Assembly (NCBI RefSeq): GCF_036023875.1
Contig: NZ_CP107931.1
Span: 1,488,001 to 1,552,000, forward strand
DNA: 64,000 nt
Reading direction: 5' to 3'
Origin: Mycobacterium sp. NBC_00419
GTDB taxonomy: Bacteria; Actinomycetota; Actinomycetes; Mycobacteriales; Mycobacteriaceae
Position numbers and translations under genes: made by a program
Shown here: positions 1-9,526 of the stretch, in pieces
Numbering within the stretch: position 1 is the stretch's first letter
How the letters are laid out: each line of letters starts with the position of its first letter
The notes under the pieces: generated by a model
What the model saw: only the letters and a program-made list of their open reading frames with translations
Databases searched by the model: none
What the model was told of the DNA's origin: nothing

Positions 1-103
1 GGAACACCTCGTCAGCGGCCAACCCCTTGGCCTTCTCGATCATCTTCACGTTGCTCCCCGGAACCGAAAGGCACGTTCTACGGGGTCGATACGCGTTATC
101 CAC
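1..103 (-). CDS. CitE-like (HpcH/HpaI aldolase family) lyase, N-terminal 34 residues only
   Basis: A reading frame enters from the left edge on the minus strand. It starts at a GTG at 103, seven bases after an AGGAG ribosome-binding site at 115-111. The peptide contains RRTCLSVPGSNVKMIEKA and GLAADEVF, the opening of the CitE/HpcH beta-barrel family, whose first strands carry the S-x-PG-x and E-K-A blocks. These enzymes cleave or form acyl-CoA esters such as citramalyl- or malyl-CoA. The catalytic Arg/Glu/Asp residues lie outside the window, so the substrate cannot be judged. It is divergent from the next gene with only 24 bp between start codons, so the two promoters must overlap. Family is fairly sure; specific function is unknown. 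Confidence 0.72.
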   Translation of the reverse strand, partial: MDNAYRPRRTCLSVPGSNVKMIEKAKGLAADEVF

Positions 104-127
104 GCCTACACTCCTACTCTTTCAAGC

Positions 128-1435
128 ATGGCGTCGGTGAACAGGGTGTACGCGGCGCGGCTCGCAGGTATGGCGGTCCTCGGCCCGGACGGTGAATCCC
201 TCGGTCGCGTGCGGGATGTCTTGGTCAGCATCAGCATCGTGCGCCAACAACCCCGCGTGCTCGGCCTGGTCGTTGAATTGCTCACGCGCAGAAGGATTTT
301 CGTTCCAATTCTGCGCGTCACCGCGATCGAGCCCAACGCCGTCACGCTCACCACCGGCAACGTGTCGCTACGCCGTTTCGCCCAGCGCCCGGGCGAGGTG
401 CTGGTCCTGGGCCAGGTCCTCGACACCCGGGTCCGGGTCACCGATCCCGAACTGCCGCAGCTGGCCAACGTCGACGTGGTGGTCGTCGACCTGGGCATCG
501 AACAGACCCGCACCCGCGACTGGGTGGTGACCCGAGTCGCGGTGCGCAGCATGCGCCGGCTCGGCCGCCGCTCCACGGTCCATGTGGCGGACTGGCAGAA
601 CGTGCAGGGGCTCACCCCATCGGCACTGGCGATGCCCGGCCAGGGCGTTGCCCAGCTGCTGCATCAGTTCGAAGGCCAACGCCCCATCGCGGTGGCCGAC
701 GCGATCCGCGACCTGCCTGCCAAGCGCCGCACCGAGGTGATCAACGCCCTCGACGACGAGCGGCTGGCCGACATCCTGCAGGAGCTGCCCGAGGACGACC
801 AGTCCGTGCTGCTGATGCAGCTCGACACCGAGCGCGCCGCCGACGTGCTCGAGGCCATGGACCCCGACGACGCGGCGGACCTTCTGGGTGTGATGAACCC
901 GACCGAGGCCGAGGCGCTGCTGCGCCGGATGGACCCCGAGGACTCCGAGCCGGTGCGCCGGCTGCTGGCCCACTCGCCGGACACCGCGGGTGGTCTGATG
1001 ACCTCTGAGCCGGTGGTGCTGGCCCCCGACACCACCGTCGCCGAAGCGCTGGCCCGGGTCCGCGACCCCGACCTCACCCCGGCCCTGGCATCGCTGGTGT
1101 TCGTGGTGCGTCCGCCGACCGCCACTCCGACCGGGCGCTATCTGGGTTGCGTGCACCTGCAGGCGCTGCTGCGCGAACCGCCTGCCAACCTGGTCAGCGG
1201 CATCCTCGACGCCGACCTGCCCAGCCTCACACCGACCACCTCGCTGGGAGCGCTGACCCGCTACTTCGCCGCCTACAACCTGGTGTGCGGTCCCGTGGTC
1301 GACGAGGAGAACCACCTGCTCGGCGCCGTCACCGTCGACGACGTCCTCGACCATCTGCTGCCTCATGACTGGCGCGATGACTACGAGGAGCCGCACTTTC
1401 CCGATCAGCTGACCGGCTCGGAGCGCCGGACATGA
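128..1435 (+). CDS. MgtE_N/CBS domain protein (Rv1232c-like), no membrane domain
   Basis: 435 residues, the same length I recall for M. tuberculosis Rv1232c. Residues 10-150 hold two PRC-barrel-like segments. Residues 185-290 are an MgtE N-domain helical superhelix with the repeated L-P-x-x-x-R, L-x-E-L-P-E-D and M-D-P-D-D-A-A-D-L-L blocks. Residues 291-410 are a CBS pair. This is the cytosolic Mg2+-sensing module of MgtE magnesium channels, but the five-helix MgtE pore is missing. It is therefore better read as a soluble sensor or partner than as a transporter. Its stop overlaps the start of the DUF1003 membrane protein by ATGA, so the two are translationally coupled and may work together. 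The start is at 128, with no clear Shine-Dalgarno; the message could be leaderless. Confidence 0.85.
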   Translation: MASVNRVYAARLAGMAVLGPDGESLGRVRDVLVSISIVRQQPRVLGLVVELLTRRRIFVPILRVTAIEPNAVTLTTGNVSLRRFAQRPGEVLVLGQVLDTRVRVTDPELPQLANVDVVVVDLGIEQTRTRDWVVTRVAVRSMRRLGRRSTVHVADWQNVQGLTPSALAMPGQGVAQLLHQFEGQRPIAVADAIRDLPAKRRTEVINALDDERLADILQELPEDDQSVLLMQLDTERAADVLEAMDPDDAADLLGVMNPTEAEALLRRMDPEDSEPVRRLLAHSPDTAGGLMTSEPVVLAPDTTVAEALARVRDPDLTPALASLVFVVRPPTATPTGRYLGCVHLQALLREPPANLVSGILDADLPSLTPTTSLGALTRYFAAYNLVCGPVVDEENHLLGAVTVDDVLDHLLPHDWRDDYEEPHFPDQLTGSERRT

Positions 1436-1989
1436 GTGAACTGTCGGCGCGCCAGCGCCTCGACACCCCGCGCACCGGCCGCCGACTGGGCTTCACCGTC
1501 GACCCGGAGGCCGTCGGGCGGTTCAGCGAATCGATCGCCCGGTTCCTGGGCACCGGCCGCTACCTGGCCTGGCAGACCATCCTCGTCATCGTCTGGATCG
1601 GGCTGAACCTGTTCGCCGTCAGCCTGCGGTGGGACCCCTATCCCTTCATCCTGCTCAATCTCGCCTTCTCCACCCAGGCGGCCTACGCCGCGCCGCTGAT
1701 CCTGCTGGCGCAGAACCGGCAGGAGAACCGCGACAAGGTGTCGCTGGAAGAAGACCGCCGGCGAGCCCAGCAGACGAAGGCCGACACCGAGTTCCTCGCC
1801 CGTGAGCTTGCCGCGCTACGACTCGCGGTCGGCGAAGTGGCCACCCGCGACTACCTCAGGCGCGAACTGGAGGAGATCCGGGAGTTGCTGGAAACGCTGC
1901 AGGCGGACAACGGTGGCAAGCTCAAAAAGGACAAAGCGAAGAAAGCCAGGCCGGTAAACGAGTCCGACCACGAGGAACCTGGTTCGTGA
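1432..1989 (+). CDS. DUF1003 membrane protein (Rv1231c-like)
   Basis: 185 residues. DUF1003 hallmarks are visible: a basic N-terminus, two hydrophobic helices around residues 43-62 and 68-88, the F-x-L-L-N-L-x-F-S-x-Q-A-A-Y-A-A-P-L-I-L block between and within them, then Q-N-R-Q-x-x-R-D. The C-terminal half is a long charged helix, probably coiled coil (R-R-A-Q-Q-T-K-A-D onward), ending in a Lys-rich tail. Function of the family is unknown. The overlap with the MgtE_N/CBS gene and the conserved pairing in mycobacteria suggest that it is the membrane partner of that sensor. That is inference from gene order. Confidence 0.85.
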   Translation: MSELSARQRLDTPRTGRRLGFTVDPEAVGRFSESIARFLGTGRYLAWQTILVIVWIGLNLFAVSLRWDPYPFILLNLAFSTQAAYAAPLILLAQNRQENRDKVSLEEDRRRAQQTKADTEFLARELAALRLAVGEVATRDYLRRELEEIRELLETLQADNGGKLKKDKAKKARPVNESDHEEPGS

Positions 1990-2040
1990 CCAAGGTGACC
2001 ATTGGATACCACTGGGGTCACGAAGGTATGTATGGTGACT
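1986..2040. repeat. GTGACC repeat cluster upstream of the lytic transglycosylase
   Basis: GTGACC occurs at 1986-1991 and 1995-2000 in direct orientation, and its complement GGTCAC at 2016-2021, giving a 6-bp dyad with a 15-bp spacer. A further GTGAC lies near 2035. The cluster covers most of the 91-bp gap before the next gene, where its promoter or leader must lie. It may be an operator, but no known mycobacterial regulator motif was recognised. Confidence 0.35.
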
Positions 2041-2080
2041 TGGTTCACAGGCACGGAGATTTTCTGTTTAGGACGGAAGA

Positions 2081-3292
2081 GTGGGCATAGGCAACCGCGT
2101 GGGCCGCATGGTGCGGACCCCCGTTTTCGGTATCGCGATGCTCACGCCGATCGTCCTCGCCGGCGCCGTCGGCGCCGCCCCCGGCCGCCAGAGCGCACCC
2201 GTCTACGGCGCCGATGTGACCCCGCTGGCCGCCGTGTCCTCCTCGCAGCAGGACACCTCCGGCGTCACCGTCGTCGCACTGACAAAACAGCCCACCAACT
2301 TCCGGGTCGCCGCGGCCACCGTGTCCGCACCGCCGCCGTCGATCGTGGTGAACTCCCCTGGCGCCATGCGGATTCCGGCGGTCGCGCTGGCCGCCTATCG
2401 CAATGCCGAGACGATGATGGCCAAGGCCGCGCCCGGCTGCGGCATCAGCTGGAACCTGCTCGCCGGGATCGGCCGCATCGAGTCCATGCACGCCAACGGC
2501 GGCGCCACCGATTCGCGCGGCACGGCCGTCACCCCGATCTACGGGCCGGCGCTGGACGGCACGCTGCCCGGCAACGAGGTGATCGTGCAGACCGTGCAGG
2601 CCGGGCGGGCGGAGTACGCGCGGGCGATGGGTCCGATGCAGTTCCTGCCGGGCACCTGGTCGCGGTACGCCTCCGACGGCGACGGCGACGGCAAGGCCGA
2701 CCCGCAGAACGTCTACGACGCCGCCCTTGGCGCAGCCCGCTACCTGTGCAGCGGCGGCCTGAACCTGCGCAACCAGTCGCAGGTGCTGACCGCGATCCTG
2801 CGCTACAACAACTCCATGGCCTACGCCCAGAACGTGATGGGCTGGGCCGGCGCGTACGCCACCGGCGTCGAACCTGTAGCCCTGCCGCCGATCGTCGGGC
2901 CCGTCCCTGCCCTGGCCGACGCGCACCTGGAGAACCCGGAGGGCCTGGGACCCGGTATGCCGCTCAACGCGATCGGCCTGCCGTCGTCGGATCCGCTGGC
3001 CCAGATGCCGCTGGTCAACTTCGGCAACACCGAGACCGCCGGCCAGCTGCTCACCGGCCCGCTGCCCGGACCTGCCGGCATGCTTCCCGGGCAGGCGCCG
3101 TGCCAGGTGATCTGCATGGGTTCTGCGATCGCCACCCCGGCGCCGGAAGCAGCCCCACAAGCTCCCGCTGACGCGCCGCCCCCGTGGCAGGCGCCGTGGA
3201 TGCCGCCACCGCCGCCTGCTGCCGAGCCCGCTCCCGAGCCTGCGGCACCGCTGCCGCCGGCGTACGGGGCGCTGCCCGGACCGGCCGCCTAA
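2081..3292 (+). CDS. Secreted lytic murein transglycosylase (Rv1230c-like)
   Basis: 403 residues with a GTG start. An uncleaved anchor or signal sequence lies around residues 11-33. The SLT/MltB-type catalytic domain spans about 115-250: AGIGRIES with catalytic Glu134, then GPMQFLPGTW, a D-x-D-x-D loop (DGDGDGKADPQNV) and D-A-A-L-G-A-A-R-Y-L-C. It would cleave the MurNAc-GlcNAc bond of peptidoglycan with 1,6-anhydro formation in the periplasm. The C-terminal 140 residues are Pro/Ala-rich with no recognised domain, perhaps a cell-wall spacer. The family is clear. A slightly later start, such as the Met at residue 10, is possible because no strong ribosome-binding site precedes the GTG. Confidence 0.85.
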   Translation: MGIGNRVGRMVRTPVFGIAMLTPIVLAGAVGAAPGRQSAPVYGADVTPLAAVSSSQQDTSGVTVVALTKQPTNFRVAAATVSAPPPSIVVNSPGAMRIPAVALAAYRNAETMMAKAAPGCGISWNLLAGIGRIESMHANGGATDSRGTAVTPIYGPALDGTLPGNEVIVQTVQAGRAEYARAMGPMQFLPGTWSRYASDGDGDGKADPQNVYDAALGAARYLCSGGLNLRNQSQVLTAILRYNNSMAYAQNVMGWAGAYATGVEPVALPPIVGPVPALADAHLENPEGLGPGMPLNAIGLPSSDPLAQMPLVNFGNTETAGQLLTGPLPGPAGMLPGQAPCQVICMGSAIATPAPEAAPQAPADAPPPWQAPWMPPPPPAAEPAPEPAAPLPPAYGALPGPAA

Positions 3293-3328
3293 CCACGGGC
3301 TGGTGGCGCGACCGTAGACTCGGCCTCG

Positions 3329-4465
3329 ATGTCTGCAGAACTTGAAACCGCTGTCCGTGCTGCCCTCGGCAAGGTGATCGACCCGGAGCTACGCCGCCCG
3401 ATCACCGAACTGAACATGGTCAAGAGCGTGACGGCCGGCGCCGACGGCGCGGTCCACGTCGAGATCTACCTGACCACCTCGGCCTGCCCGAAGAAGACCG
3501 AGATCACCGAGCAGGTGAGCCGGGCCGTCGCCGACGTGCCGGGTACCGGCGCCGTCACCGTCACCCTCGACGTGATGAACGACGAGCAGCGCACCGAACT
3601 GCGCAAGATGCTGCGCGGCGACGCCGCCGAGCCGGTGATCCCGTTCGCCCAGCCGGGCTCGCTGACCCGCGTCTACGCGGTGGCCTCGGGCAAGGGCGGG
3701 GTCGGCAAGTCCAGCGTGACGGTCAACCTGGCGGCTGCGATGGCCGCCCGCGGGCTGTCGGTCGGCCTGCTCGACGCCGATATCTACGGCCACTCGGTGC
3801 CGCGGATGATGGGCACCACCGACCGCCCGACTCAGGTCGAGTCGATGATCCTGCCGCCGGTCGCCCACGACGTGAAGGTGATCTCGATCGCCCAGTTCAC
3901 CCAGGGCAACGCGCCGGTGGTGTGGCGCGGGCCGATGCTGCACCGGGCGCTGCAGCAGTTCCTCGCCGACGTGTACTGGGGTGACCTGGATGTGCTGCTG
4001 CTGGACCTGCCGCCGGGGACCGGCGACGTGGCGATCTCGGTGGCACAGCTGATCCCGGGTGCAGAGATCGTCGTCGTCACCACCCCGCAACTGGCCGCCG
4101 CCGAGGTCGCCGAGCGGGCCGGCGCGATCGCCCTGCAGACCCGCCAGCGCATCGTCGGCGTGGTCGAGAACATGTCCGGGCTCCTACTCCCCGACGGCAC
4201 CACGATGCAGATCTTCGGCGAGGGCGGCGGCCGTCAGGTCGCCGAGCGGCTGTCCCGCGCGGTCGGCGCGGATGTGCCTCTACTGGGCCAGATTCCGCTC
4301 GATCCGGCCCTGGTTACCGCCGGCGACTGCGGTGTGCCGCTGGTCTTGTCGGCGCCGGACTCGGCGGCAGGCAAGGAGCTGCGCGGCGTTGCCGACAAGC
4401 TGTCGGCGCGCCGTCGTGGACTGGCCGGGATGTCGCTGGGCCTGGACACCACCCGCCACGGCTGA
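3329..4465 (+). CDS. mrp: Mrp/NBP35-family Fe-S cluster carrier ATPase
   Basis: 378 residues (Rv1229c-like). Residues 5-95 form the MIP18/DUF59 domain. The deviant Walker A motif GKGGVGKSS is at 121-129, followed by LLDADIYGHSVPRMMG and LLLDLPPGTGD. The family carries and transfers Fe-S clusters as a dimer in the cytosol. In most Mrp proteins a CxxC follows VVENMSG and binds the bridging cluster. Here the segment after VVENMSG (278-284) reads LLLPDGTT and has no cysteine pair. From memory the M. tuberculosis protein lacks it too, so this is probably a lineage trait rather than damage. It converges with tatB. Confidence 0.92.
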   Translation: MSAELETAVRAALGKVIDPELRRPITELNMVKSVTAGADGAVHVEIYLTTSACPKKTEITEQVSRAVADVPGTGAVTVTLDVMNDEQRTELRKMLRGDAAEPVIPFAQPGSLTRVYAVASGKGGVGKSSVTVNLAAAMAARGLSVGLLDADIYGHSVPRMMGTTDRPTQVESMILPPVAHDVKVISIAQFTQGNAPVVWRGPMLHRALQQFLADVYWGDLDVLLLDLPPGTGDVAISVAQLIPGAEIVVVTTPQLAAAEVAERAGAIALQTRQRIVGVVENMSGLLLPDGTTMQIFGEGGGRQVAERLSRAVGADVPLLGQIPLDPALVTAGDCGVPLVLSAPDSAAGKELRGVADKLSARRRGLAGMSLGLDTTRHG

Positions 4466-4524
4466 TCGATTCTGCGCACAGCGCGTGATGTCTCGATGAT
4501 TGGGCGCGCTCACCGCAGAATCGA
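4466..4524. terminator. Imperfect palindrome between convergent mrp and tatB, likely bidirectional terminator
   Basis: The arm TCGATTCTGCGCACAGCGCG (4466-4485) faces 4505-4524, whose reverse complement is TCGATTCTGCGGTGAGCGCG. 17 of 20 positions match, with a 19-base loop. It has no U-tract, as is usual for mycobacterial intrinsic terminators. It sits exactly between the ends of two convergent genes. Confidence 0.6.
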
Positions 4525-4552
4525 TGCGCTGACCCCAGACTCGGCGGCGCCC

Positions 4553-4969
4553 TCAGGTGGCGTCGGCGTCGAACGGTGCAGGCGTGCCGGGCGGCAGCGG
4601 CTCGGGCCGGGGCGGCATGGCCGCCGGCGGCGGTGCGCTGTGCGGCTTCTCCCCTGACGGGGTCTCGGTCGGCGGCTGGAAGGCCTCGGTGAGCCAGGAG
4701 TCGTCGCCATCGAGCAGATGTTTGGTCAGCGCGGCGCGCGGTGTCATTCCGCGCAGCTTCTGCAGCTCACTGAGGGGCTGACGCAGATCGTCGAACTCCG
4801 GGCCGAGGTCATCACGCAGCTGGCTGGTGGCTCCGCTGATGTAATCACGGGCCTGGCGCAGCGTGTTCGACGTCCACCGGATGGCATCAGGTAACCGCTC
4901 GGGGCCCAGGATCACCAGACCCACGACCACGAGCAGCAGCATCTCGCCCCACCCGACATTGGCGAACAT
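4553..4969 (-). CDS. tatB: Sec-independent (twin-arginine) translocase subunit TatB
   Basis: 138 residues. The short N-terminus FANVGWGEM leads into a single membrane helix (about 8-22) ending in the G-P-E-R-L-P hinge, followed by an amphipathic helix and a Pro-rich tail rich in acidic residues. This is the TatA/B fold, with the N-terminal Glu at residue 9 that separates TatB from TatA. TatB forms the substrate-receptor complex with TatC. It begins four bases after the htrA stop and closes the sigE-rseA-htrA-tatB operon, the same order as Rv1221-Rv1224. Confidence 0.92.
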   Translation of the reverse strand: MFANVGWGEMLLLVVVGLVILGPERLPDAIRWTSNTLRQARDYISGATSQLRDDLGPEFDDLRQPLSELQKLRGMTPRAALTKHLLDGDDSWLTEAFQPPTETPSGEKPHSAPPPAAMPPRPEPLPPGTPAPFDADAT

Positions 4970-4973
4970 CGCG

Positions 4974-6479
<1,506 letters not shown>

Positions 6480-6549
6480 CTATCCAGGCGCTCAGAAGAG
6501 AACGCGTGCTACGGGACCGAGCACCTCGCTGCTCGCTGTCACATCCACC

Positions 6550-6951
6550 CTACCGGCGCTTACGACGGTCACGAGGCGTGCCGTCAGCTAACTGCTCGGC
6601 GAGTCCCGGCGGCGGGGCCGGCTCCTCGGGTGCGGAATGCGGAATCTGCGACAGCAGGCCCAACAAGCTGGTGGGAGTGCTGATCGGGCAGGAGTCCCGC
6701 AACGCCTCCCGAGCCTGGCTCTGGCCGTCGACCTCGGCGGCGCACTGCGGGCACAGCGACAGGTGATGCGCCGCGCGCAGATACGACTTCATCCGCAGTT
6801 CGCCGTCGACGTAGGCGGCGATCGCCTCGGTCGACAGGTGCTCGGTGGAACCGAATTGGCGCGGGGCGCCGACCGGCGCGTCACTCTGCGACGCGAACTG
6901 GGCGGGAAGCCAGGAGAAGGCCCGACGGAACATGTGTCCACGGTCGACCAT
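6550..6951 (-). CDS. rseA: Zinc-containing anti-sigma factor RseA, partner of SigE
   Basis: 133 residues, ATG at 6951 preceded by AGGGAG; an adjoining GTG at 6954 is the alternative. The ZAS anti-sigma signature H-x3-C-x2-C is His63, Cys67, Cys70 within AHHLSLCPQC. The block FRRAFSWLPAQFASQSDAP is near-identical to M. tuberculosis RseA (Rv1222). It has no membrane helix, so it is a soluble anti-sigma factor that sequesters SigE. In M. tuberculosis it is released by oxidation or by PknB phosphorylation and ClpC1P2 proteolysis. The frame stays open upstream to 7683, antisense of nothing real and overlapping sigE; that extension is a shadow. Confidence 0.93.
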   Translation of the reverse strand: MVDRGHMFRRAFSWLPAQFASQSDAPVGAPRQFGSTEHLSTEAIAAYVDGELRMKSYLRAAHHLSLCPQCAAEVDGQSQAREALRDSCPISTPTSLLGLLSQIPHSAPEEPAPPPGLAEQLADGTPRDRRKRR

Positions 6952-7082
6952 CACCGGCTCCCTTCCTGAGATCGCGTCGAAGTTTCGCGGCGCTAGGTCG
7001 AATGTAGCGCGCGAACCCGTGAATGACATGCCGTGACGACCACTTGAGGCGCTAGTCCCGATGGACCGGCGCCGCGGAAGCG

Positions 7083-7856
7083 TCAAGCCGATTCGGCGGT
7101 GAAGTCGCTGATGCTCCGCTGTCCGGAGTGGGTGGCCAGGTAATCCCGCAGCGCTTGGCGTCCGCGGTGGATGCGGCTGCGCACGGTACCGAGCTTCACT
7201 CCGAGCGTGGCGCCGATCTCCTCGTAGGACAGACCTTCGATATCGCACAAGACCACGGCGGCACGGAACTCCGGCGGCAGCGAGTCGAGCGCATTCTGCA
7301 GGTCGGGACCCAGCCGCGAGTCGTGGTAGATCTCCTCGGGGTTGGGCTCGTCGGCCGGCACCCGGTCGTAGTCCTCGGGCAGCGCCTCCATCCGGATGCG
7401 GCCACGGCGACGGACCATGTCCAGGAACAGGTTGGTGGTGATGCGGTGCAGCCAGCCCTCGAAGGTGCCCGGCTGATAGTTCTGAACCGAGCGGAACACC
7501 CGGATGAAGGTCTCCTGCGTCAGGTCCTCGGCGTCCTGCTGGTTGCCCGACAGGCGGTAGGCCAGGCGGTAGACCCGATCGGCGTGCTGACGCACCAACT
7601 CGTCCCAGGACGGCATGGCCGCCCGATCGCCCGTTGCGTCGAACACCGCGGTGCCCTGCAAGTCCTCGGACGGTTCGACCCACTCAGCATCAGCGAGCTG
7701 CTCCAAATGGGCCATGCTCGTCGGGGCCGTCAATGTGGTGGTCGTGGGATCCTCCTGGTAGATCTGCGACAACGGCTGACTGCCATCACACGCATCACGC
7801 TGCACAACACGAGCGCCCTCGGGCGTATTCCCCGTCCAGCGTTCCCGGTGTTCCAT
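7083..7856 (-). CDS. sigE: ECF sigma factor SigE
   Basis: 257 residues, the same length as M. tuberculosis SigE. A variable N-terminus (1-60) is followed by region 2 ([20 protein letters not shown], then [17 protein letters not shown] and [20 protein letters not shown]). Region 4 contains [23 protein letters not shown] and [13 protein letters not shown]. It directs RNA polymerase to envelope-stress promoters (surfactant, heat, redox) and drives rseA, htrA, sigB and others. It heads the operon sigE-rseA-htrA-tatB. Start at ATG 7856. A shorter product from a later start is known in M. tuberculosis and cannot be excluded. An MprA-box-like repeat lies 45-63 bp upstream. Confidence 0.95.
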   Translation of the reverse strand: MEHRERWTGNTPEGARVVQRDACDGSQPLSQIYQEDPTTTTLTAPTSMAHLEQLADAEWVEPSEDLQGTAVFDATGDRAAMPSWDELVRQHADRVYRLAYRLSGNQQDAEDLTQETFIRVFRSVQNYQPGTFEGWLHRITTNLFLDMVRRRGRIRMEALPEDYDRVPADEPNPEEIYHDSRLGPDLQNALDSLPPEFRAAVVLCDIEGLSYEEIGATLGVKLGTVRSRIHRGRQALRDYLATHSGQRSISDFTAESA

Positions 7857-7900
7857 GCCCGCTACCGTTCCCCATCGCGGTGTGGGGAGGATGTGAGCAA

Positions 7901-7919
7901 ACTGAGCTAGCTCTGAGAA
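7901..7919 (-). promoter_or_regulatory. MprA-box-like direct repeat upstream of sigE
   Basis: On the minus strand 7919-7901 reads TTCTCAGAGCTAGCTCAGT: two 8-bp half-sites, TTCTCAGA and AGCTCAGT, separated by three bases. I recall the MprA recognition site as two loosely conserved 8-bp direct repeats with a 3-bp gap, and sigE as a direct MprAB target in M. tuberculosis. The box ends 44 bases before the sigE ATG. The same element occurs twice near 54-55 kb. Confidence 0.65.
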
Positions 7920-8076
7920 ATACTTTCGTTACCTTTTGTGCGCTGGGCCGATGCTTGGGCCTGCGAGGTTCCTGTGCGCTCACCAGCATCGGCGTGTCGG
8001 AGATCGCATCAGCGCCGGTCCCCGGGCCGGGCGCGCCTGCCCACGCGGGGCTCGAGTTGGCTCTACGCTGCTGAGA

Positions 8077-8742
8077 ATGGCCACCACCGACGACAATTCA
8101 GGCCAGCGGGAGCCGAGCAAGGCCGATCGGATTCTCGCGCATGCCGAGGGATCGATCTCCGAGGACGTCATCGTCGCCGCTGCCCGGGAACGCGCCGTCG
8201 ACGCCGGCGCGGGTGCGGTGACACCGGCCGTGGGCGCCCTCCTCAGCGTGCTGGCACGGTTGTCGGGCGGCAAAGCCGTCGTGGAGGTGGGCACCGGCGC
8301 CGGGGTCAGCGGGCTCTGGCTGCTCTCGGGCATGCGCGAGGACGGCGTGCTCACGACGATCGACATCGAACCCGAGCATCAGCGCATCGCCAAGCAGGCG
8401 TTCTCCGAGGGCGGTATCGGCCCGTCGCGCACCCGGTTGATCGCCGGGCGCGCCCAGGACGTGCTGACCAGGCTGGCCGACGGGTCCTACGACCTGGTGT
8501 TCATCGACGCCGCCCCGAGCGACCAGGCTGATTTCGTGGTCGAGGGCATCCGGCTGCTGCGCTCCGGCGGCGTGATCGTCCTGCATCGCGCCGCACTGGG
8601 CGGCCGGGCCGGTGACCCGGCGGCCAATGACGCCGAAGTGGCCGCGGTACGCGAGGCGGCCCGGCTGATCGCCGAGGACGAGCGGCTCACCCCCGTGCTG
8701 GTGCCGTTGGGCGACGGCATTCTCATCGCCGCGCGCGACTGA
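8077..8742 (+). CDS. SAM-dependent O-methyltransferase (Rv1220c-like)
   Basis: 221 residues from ATG 8077; the frame is open further upstream but that part is non-homologous. It is a class I Rossmann methyltransferase of the catechol/caffeoyl-CoA O-methyltransferase family. Motif I is [16 protein letters not shown], motif [13 protein letters not shown], and the acidic metal-site region is [16 protein letters not shown], followed by [13 protein letters not shown]. The acceptor substrate is unknown. It is divergent from sigE, as in M. tuberculosis, and the roughly 220-bp gap between them carries both promoters. No ribosome-binding site is evident, so a leaderless message is plausible. Confidence 0.88.
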   Translation: MATTDDNSGQREPSKADRILAHAEGSISEDVIVAAARERAVDAGAGAVTPAVGALLSVLARLSGGKAVVEVGTGAGVSGLWLLSGMREDGVLTTIDIEPEHQRIAKQAFSEGGIGPSRTRLIAGRAQDVLTRLADGSYDLVFIDAAPSDQADFVVEGIRLLRSGGVIVLHRAALGGRAGDPAANDAEVAAVREAARLIAEDERLTPVLVPLGDGILIAARD

Positions 8743-8755
8743 CATTTCCCTTTGC

Positions 8756-8818
8756 GCCGAGCGTGCATCTGGTGCACGCATCCGCGGCGTGTCACCGTGC
8801 CGACACGCACGCTCGCGG
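8756..8818. repeat. About 60-bp palindromic intergenic element (copy A), probable terminator
   Basis: The outer arm GCCGAGCGTGC (8756-8766) pairs with GCACGCTCGCGG (8807-8818). A shorter inner dyad (GGTG...CACC) lies inside. It is 14 bases after the methyltransferase stop. It shares the outer GAG(C/T)GTGC arm, the inner CATCCGC and its total length with the element at 27990-28052, so both belong to one dispersed family. Confidence 0.55.
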
Positions 8819-8838
8819 CTACCCCCTTGACCGCTGAT

Positions 8839-8872
8839 TGAACAAGTGTTTAGCATACTAAACATGCGTTCA
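8839..8872. promoter_or_regulatory. 34-bp bipartite operator of the TetR regulator
   Basis: The sequence is a perfect dyad of the form TGAAC-N3-TGTTTAG-N4-CTAAACA-N3-GTTCA. It overlaps the TetR start codon (ATG at 8864-8866), so repressor binding would block transcription of what is probably a leaderless mRNA. A dyad of this length fits one TetR dimer or two dimers bound side by side. Confidence 0.8.
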
Positions 8873-9526
8873 GCGGACCTGACGACGGTGGCCCGGATCC
8901 GCGATGCCGCCATCGAGTTGTTCGGCTCGCGCGGGTTCGACGTCGGCGTGCGCGCGATCGCCGAAGCCGCCGGGGTGAGTCCCGGCCTGGTGATCCACCA
9001 TTTCGGGTCCAAAGACGGGCTGCGCAAGGTCTGTGACGACTACATCGCCGAGGAGATCCGCAGCGACAAGTCACAGGCCATCCAGAGCACCGATGCGGCC
9101 AGCTGGCTGGCGCAGGTCGCCGAGATCGAGTCGTATGCGCCGCTGATGGCCTACCTGGTGCGCAGTATGCAGACCGGCGGGGAACTGGCCCGCCACCTGT
9201 GGCAGACCATGATCGCCAACGTCGAGAGCTATCTGGAAGACGGGGTCCGGGCCGGGACCATCCGGCCCAGCCGCGACCCCGCCGGGCGCGCCAAATACCT
9301 GGCGATGGCCGGCGGCGGGGCGTTCCTGCTGTACCTGCAACTGCACGGCAACCCGGCCGATCTGCGCGCCGTCCTGCGGGACTACAGCAACGACATGATG
9401 ATGCCCGCCCTGGAGGTATTCACCGAGGGCCTGCTCACCGACTCCACGATGTTGGAAGCCTTTGCCGCACAGGAAGATCTAGTTCCACCCAGCTCAGGAG
9501 ACAGCCATGGGGACAGCTCGCACTGA
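8864..9526 (+). CDS. TetR-family repressor of the downstream ABC exporter (Rv1219c-like)
   Basis: 220 residues from ATG 8864. The N-terminal helix-turn-helix reads RIRDAAIELFGSRGFDVGVRAIAEAAGVSPGLVIHHFGSK in two conserved blocks (residues 8-47). The C-terminal all-helical ligand domain includes MAYLVRSMQTGGELARHLW. In M. tuberculosis Rv1219c represses Rv1217c-Rv1218c, a pair associated with drug efflux. The gene overlaps the ABC ATPase gene by 20 bp, so repressor and exporter are one operon. A frame extension to GTG 8846 would place six more residues inside the operator and is less likely. Confidence 0.9.
   Translation: MRSADLTTVARIRDAAIELFGSRGFDVGVRAIAEAAGVSPGLVIHHFGSKDGLRKVCDDYIAEEIRSDKSQAIQSTDAASWLAQVAEIESYAPLMAYLVRSMQTGGELARHLWQTMIANVESYLEDGVRAGTIRPSRDPAGRAKYLAMAGGGAFLLYLQLHGNPADLRAVLRDYSNDMMMPALEVFTEGLLTDSTMLEAFAAQEDLVPPSSGDSHGDSSH

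Noticed and set aside
128..1435. Magnesium transporter call for the MgtE_N/CBS protein
   Set aside because: No membrane helices; only the sensor module of MgtE is present.
8756..8818. Intergenic palindromes as CRISPR or insertion-sequence ends
   Set aside because: Only isolated single elements without spacers, target duplications or a transposase; they fit terminator-like repeats.
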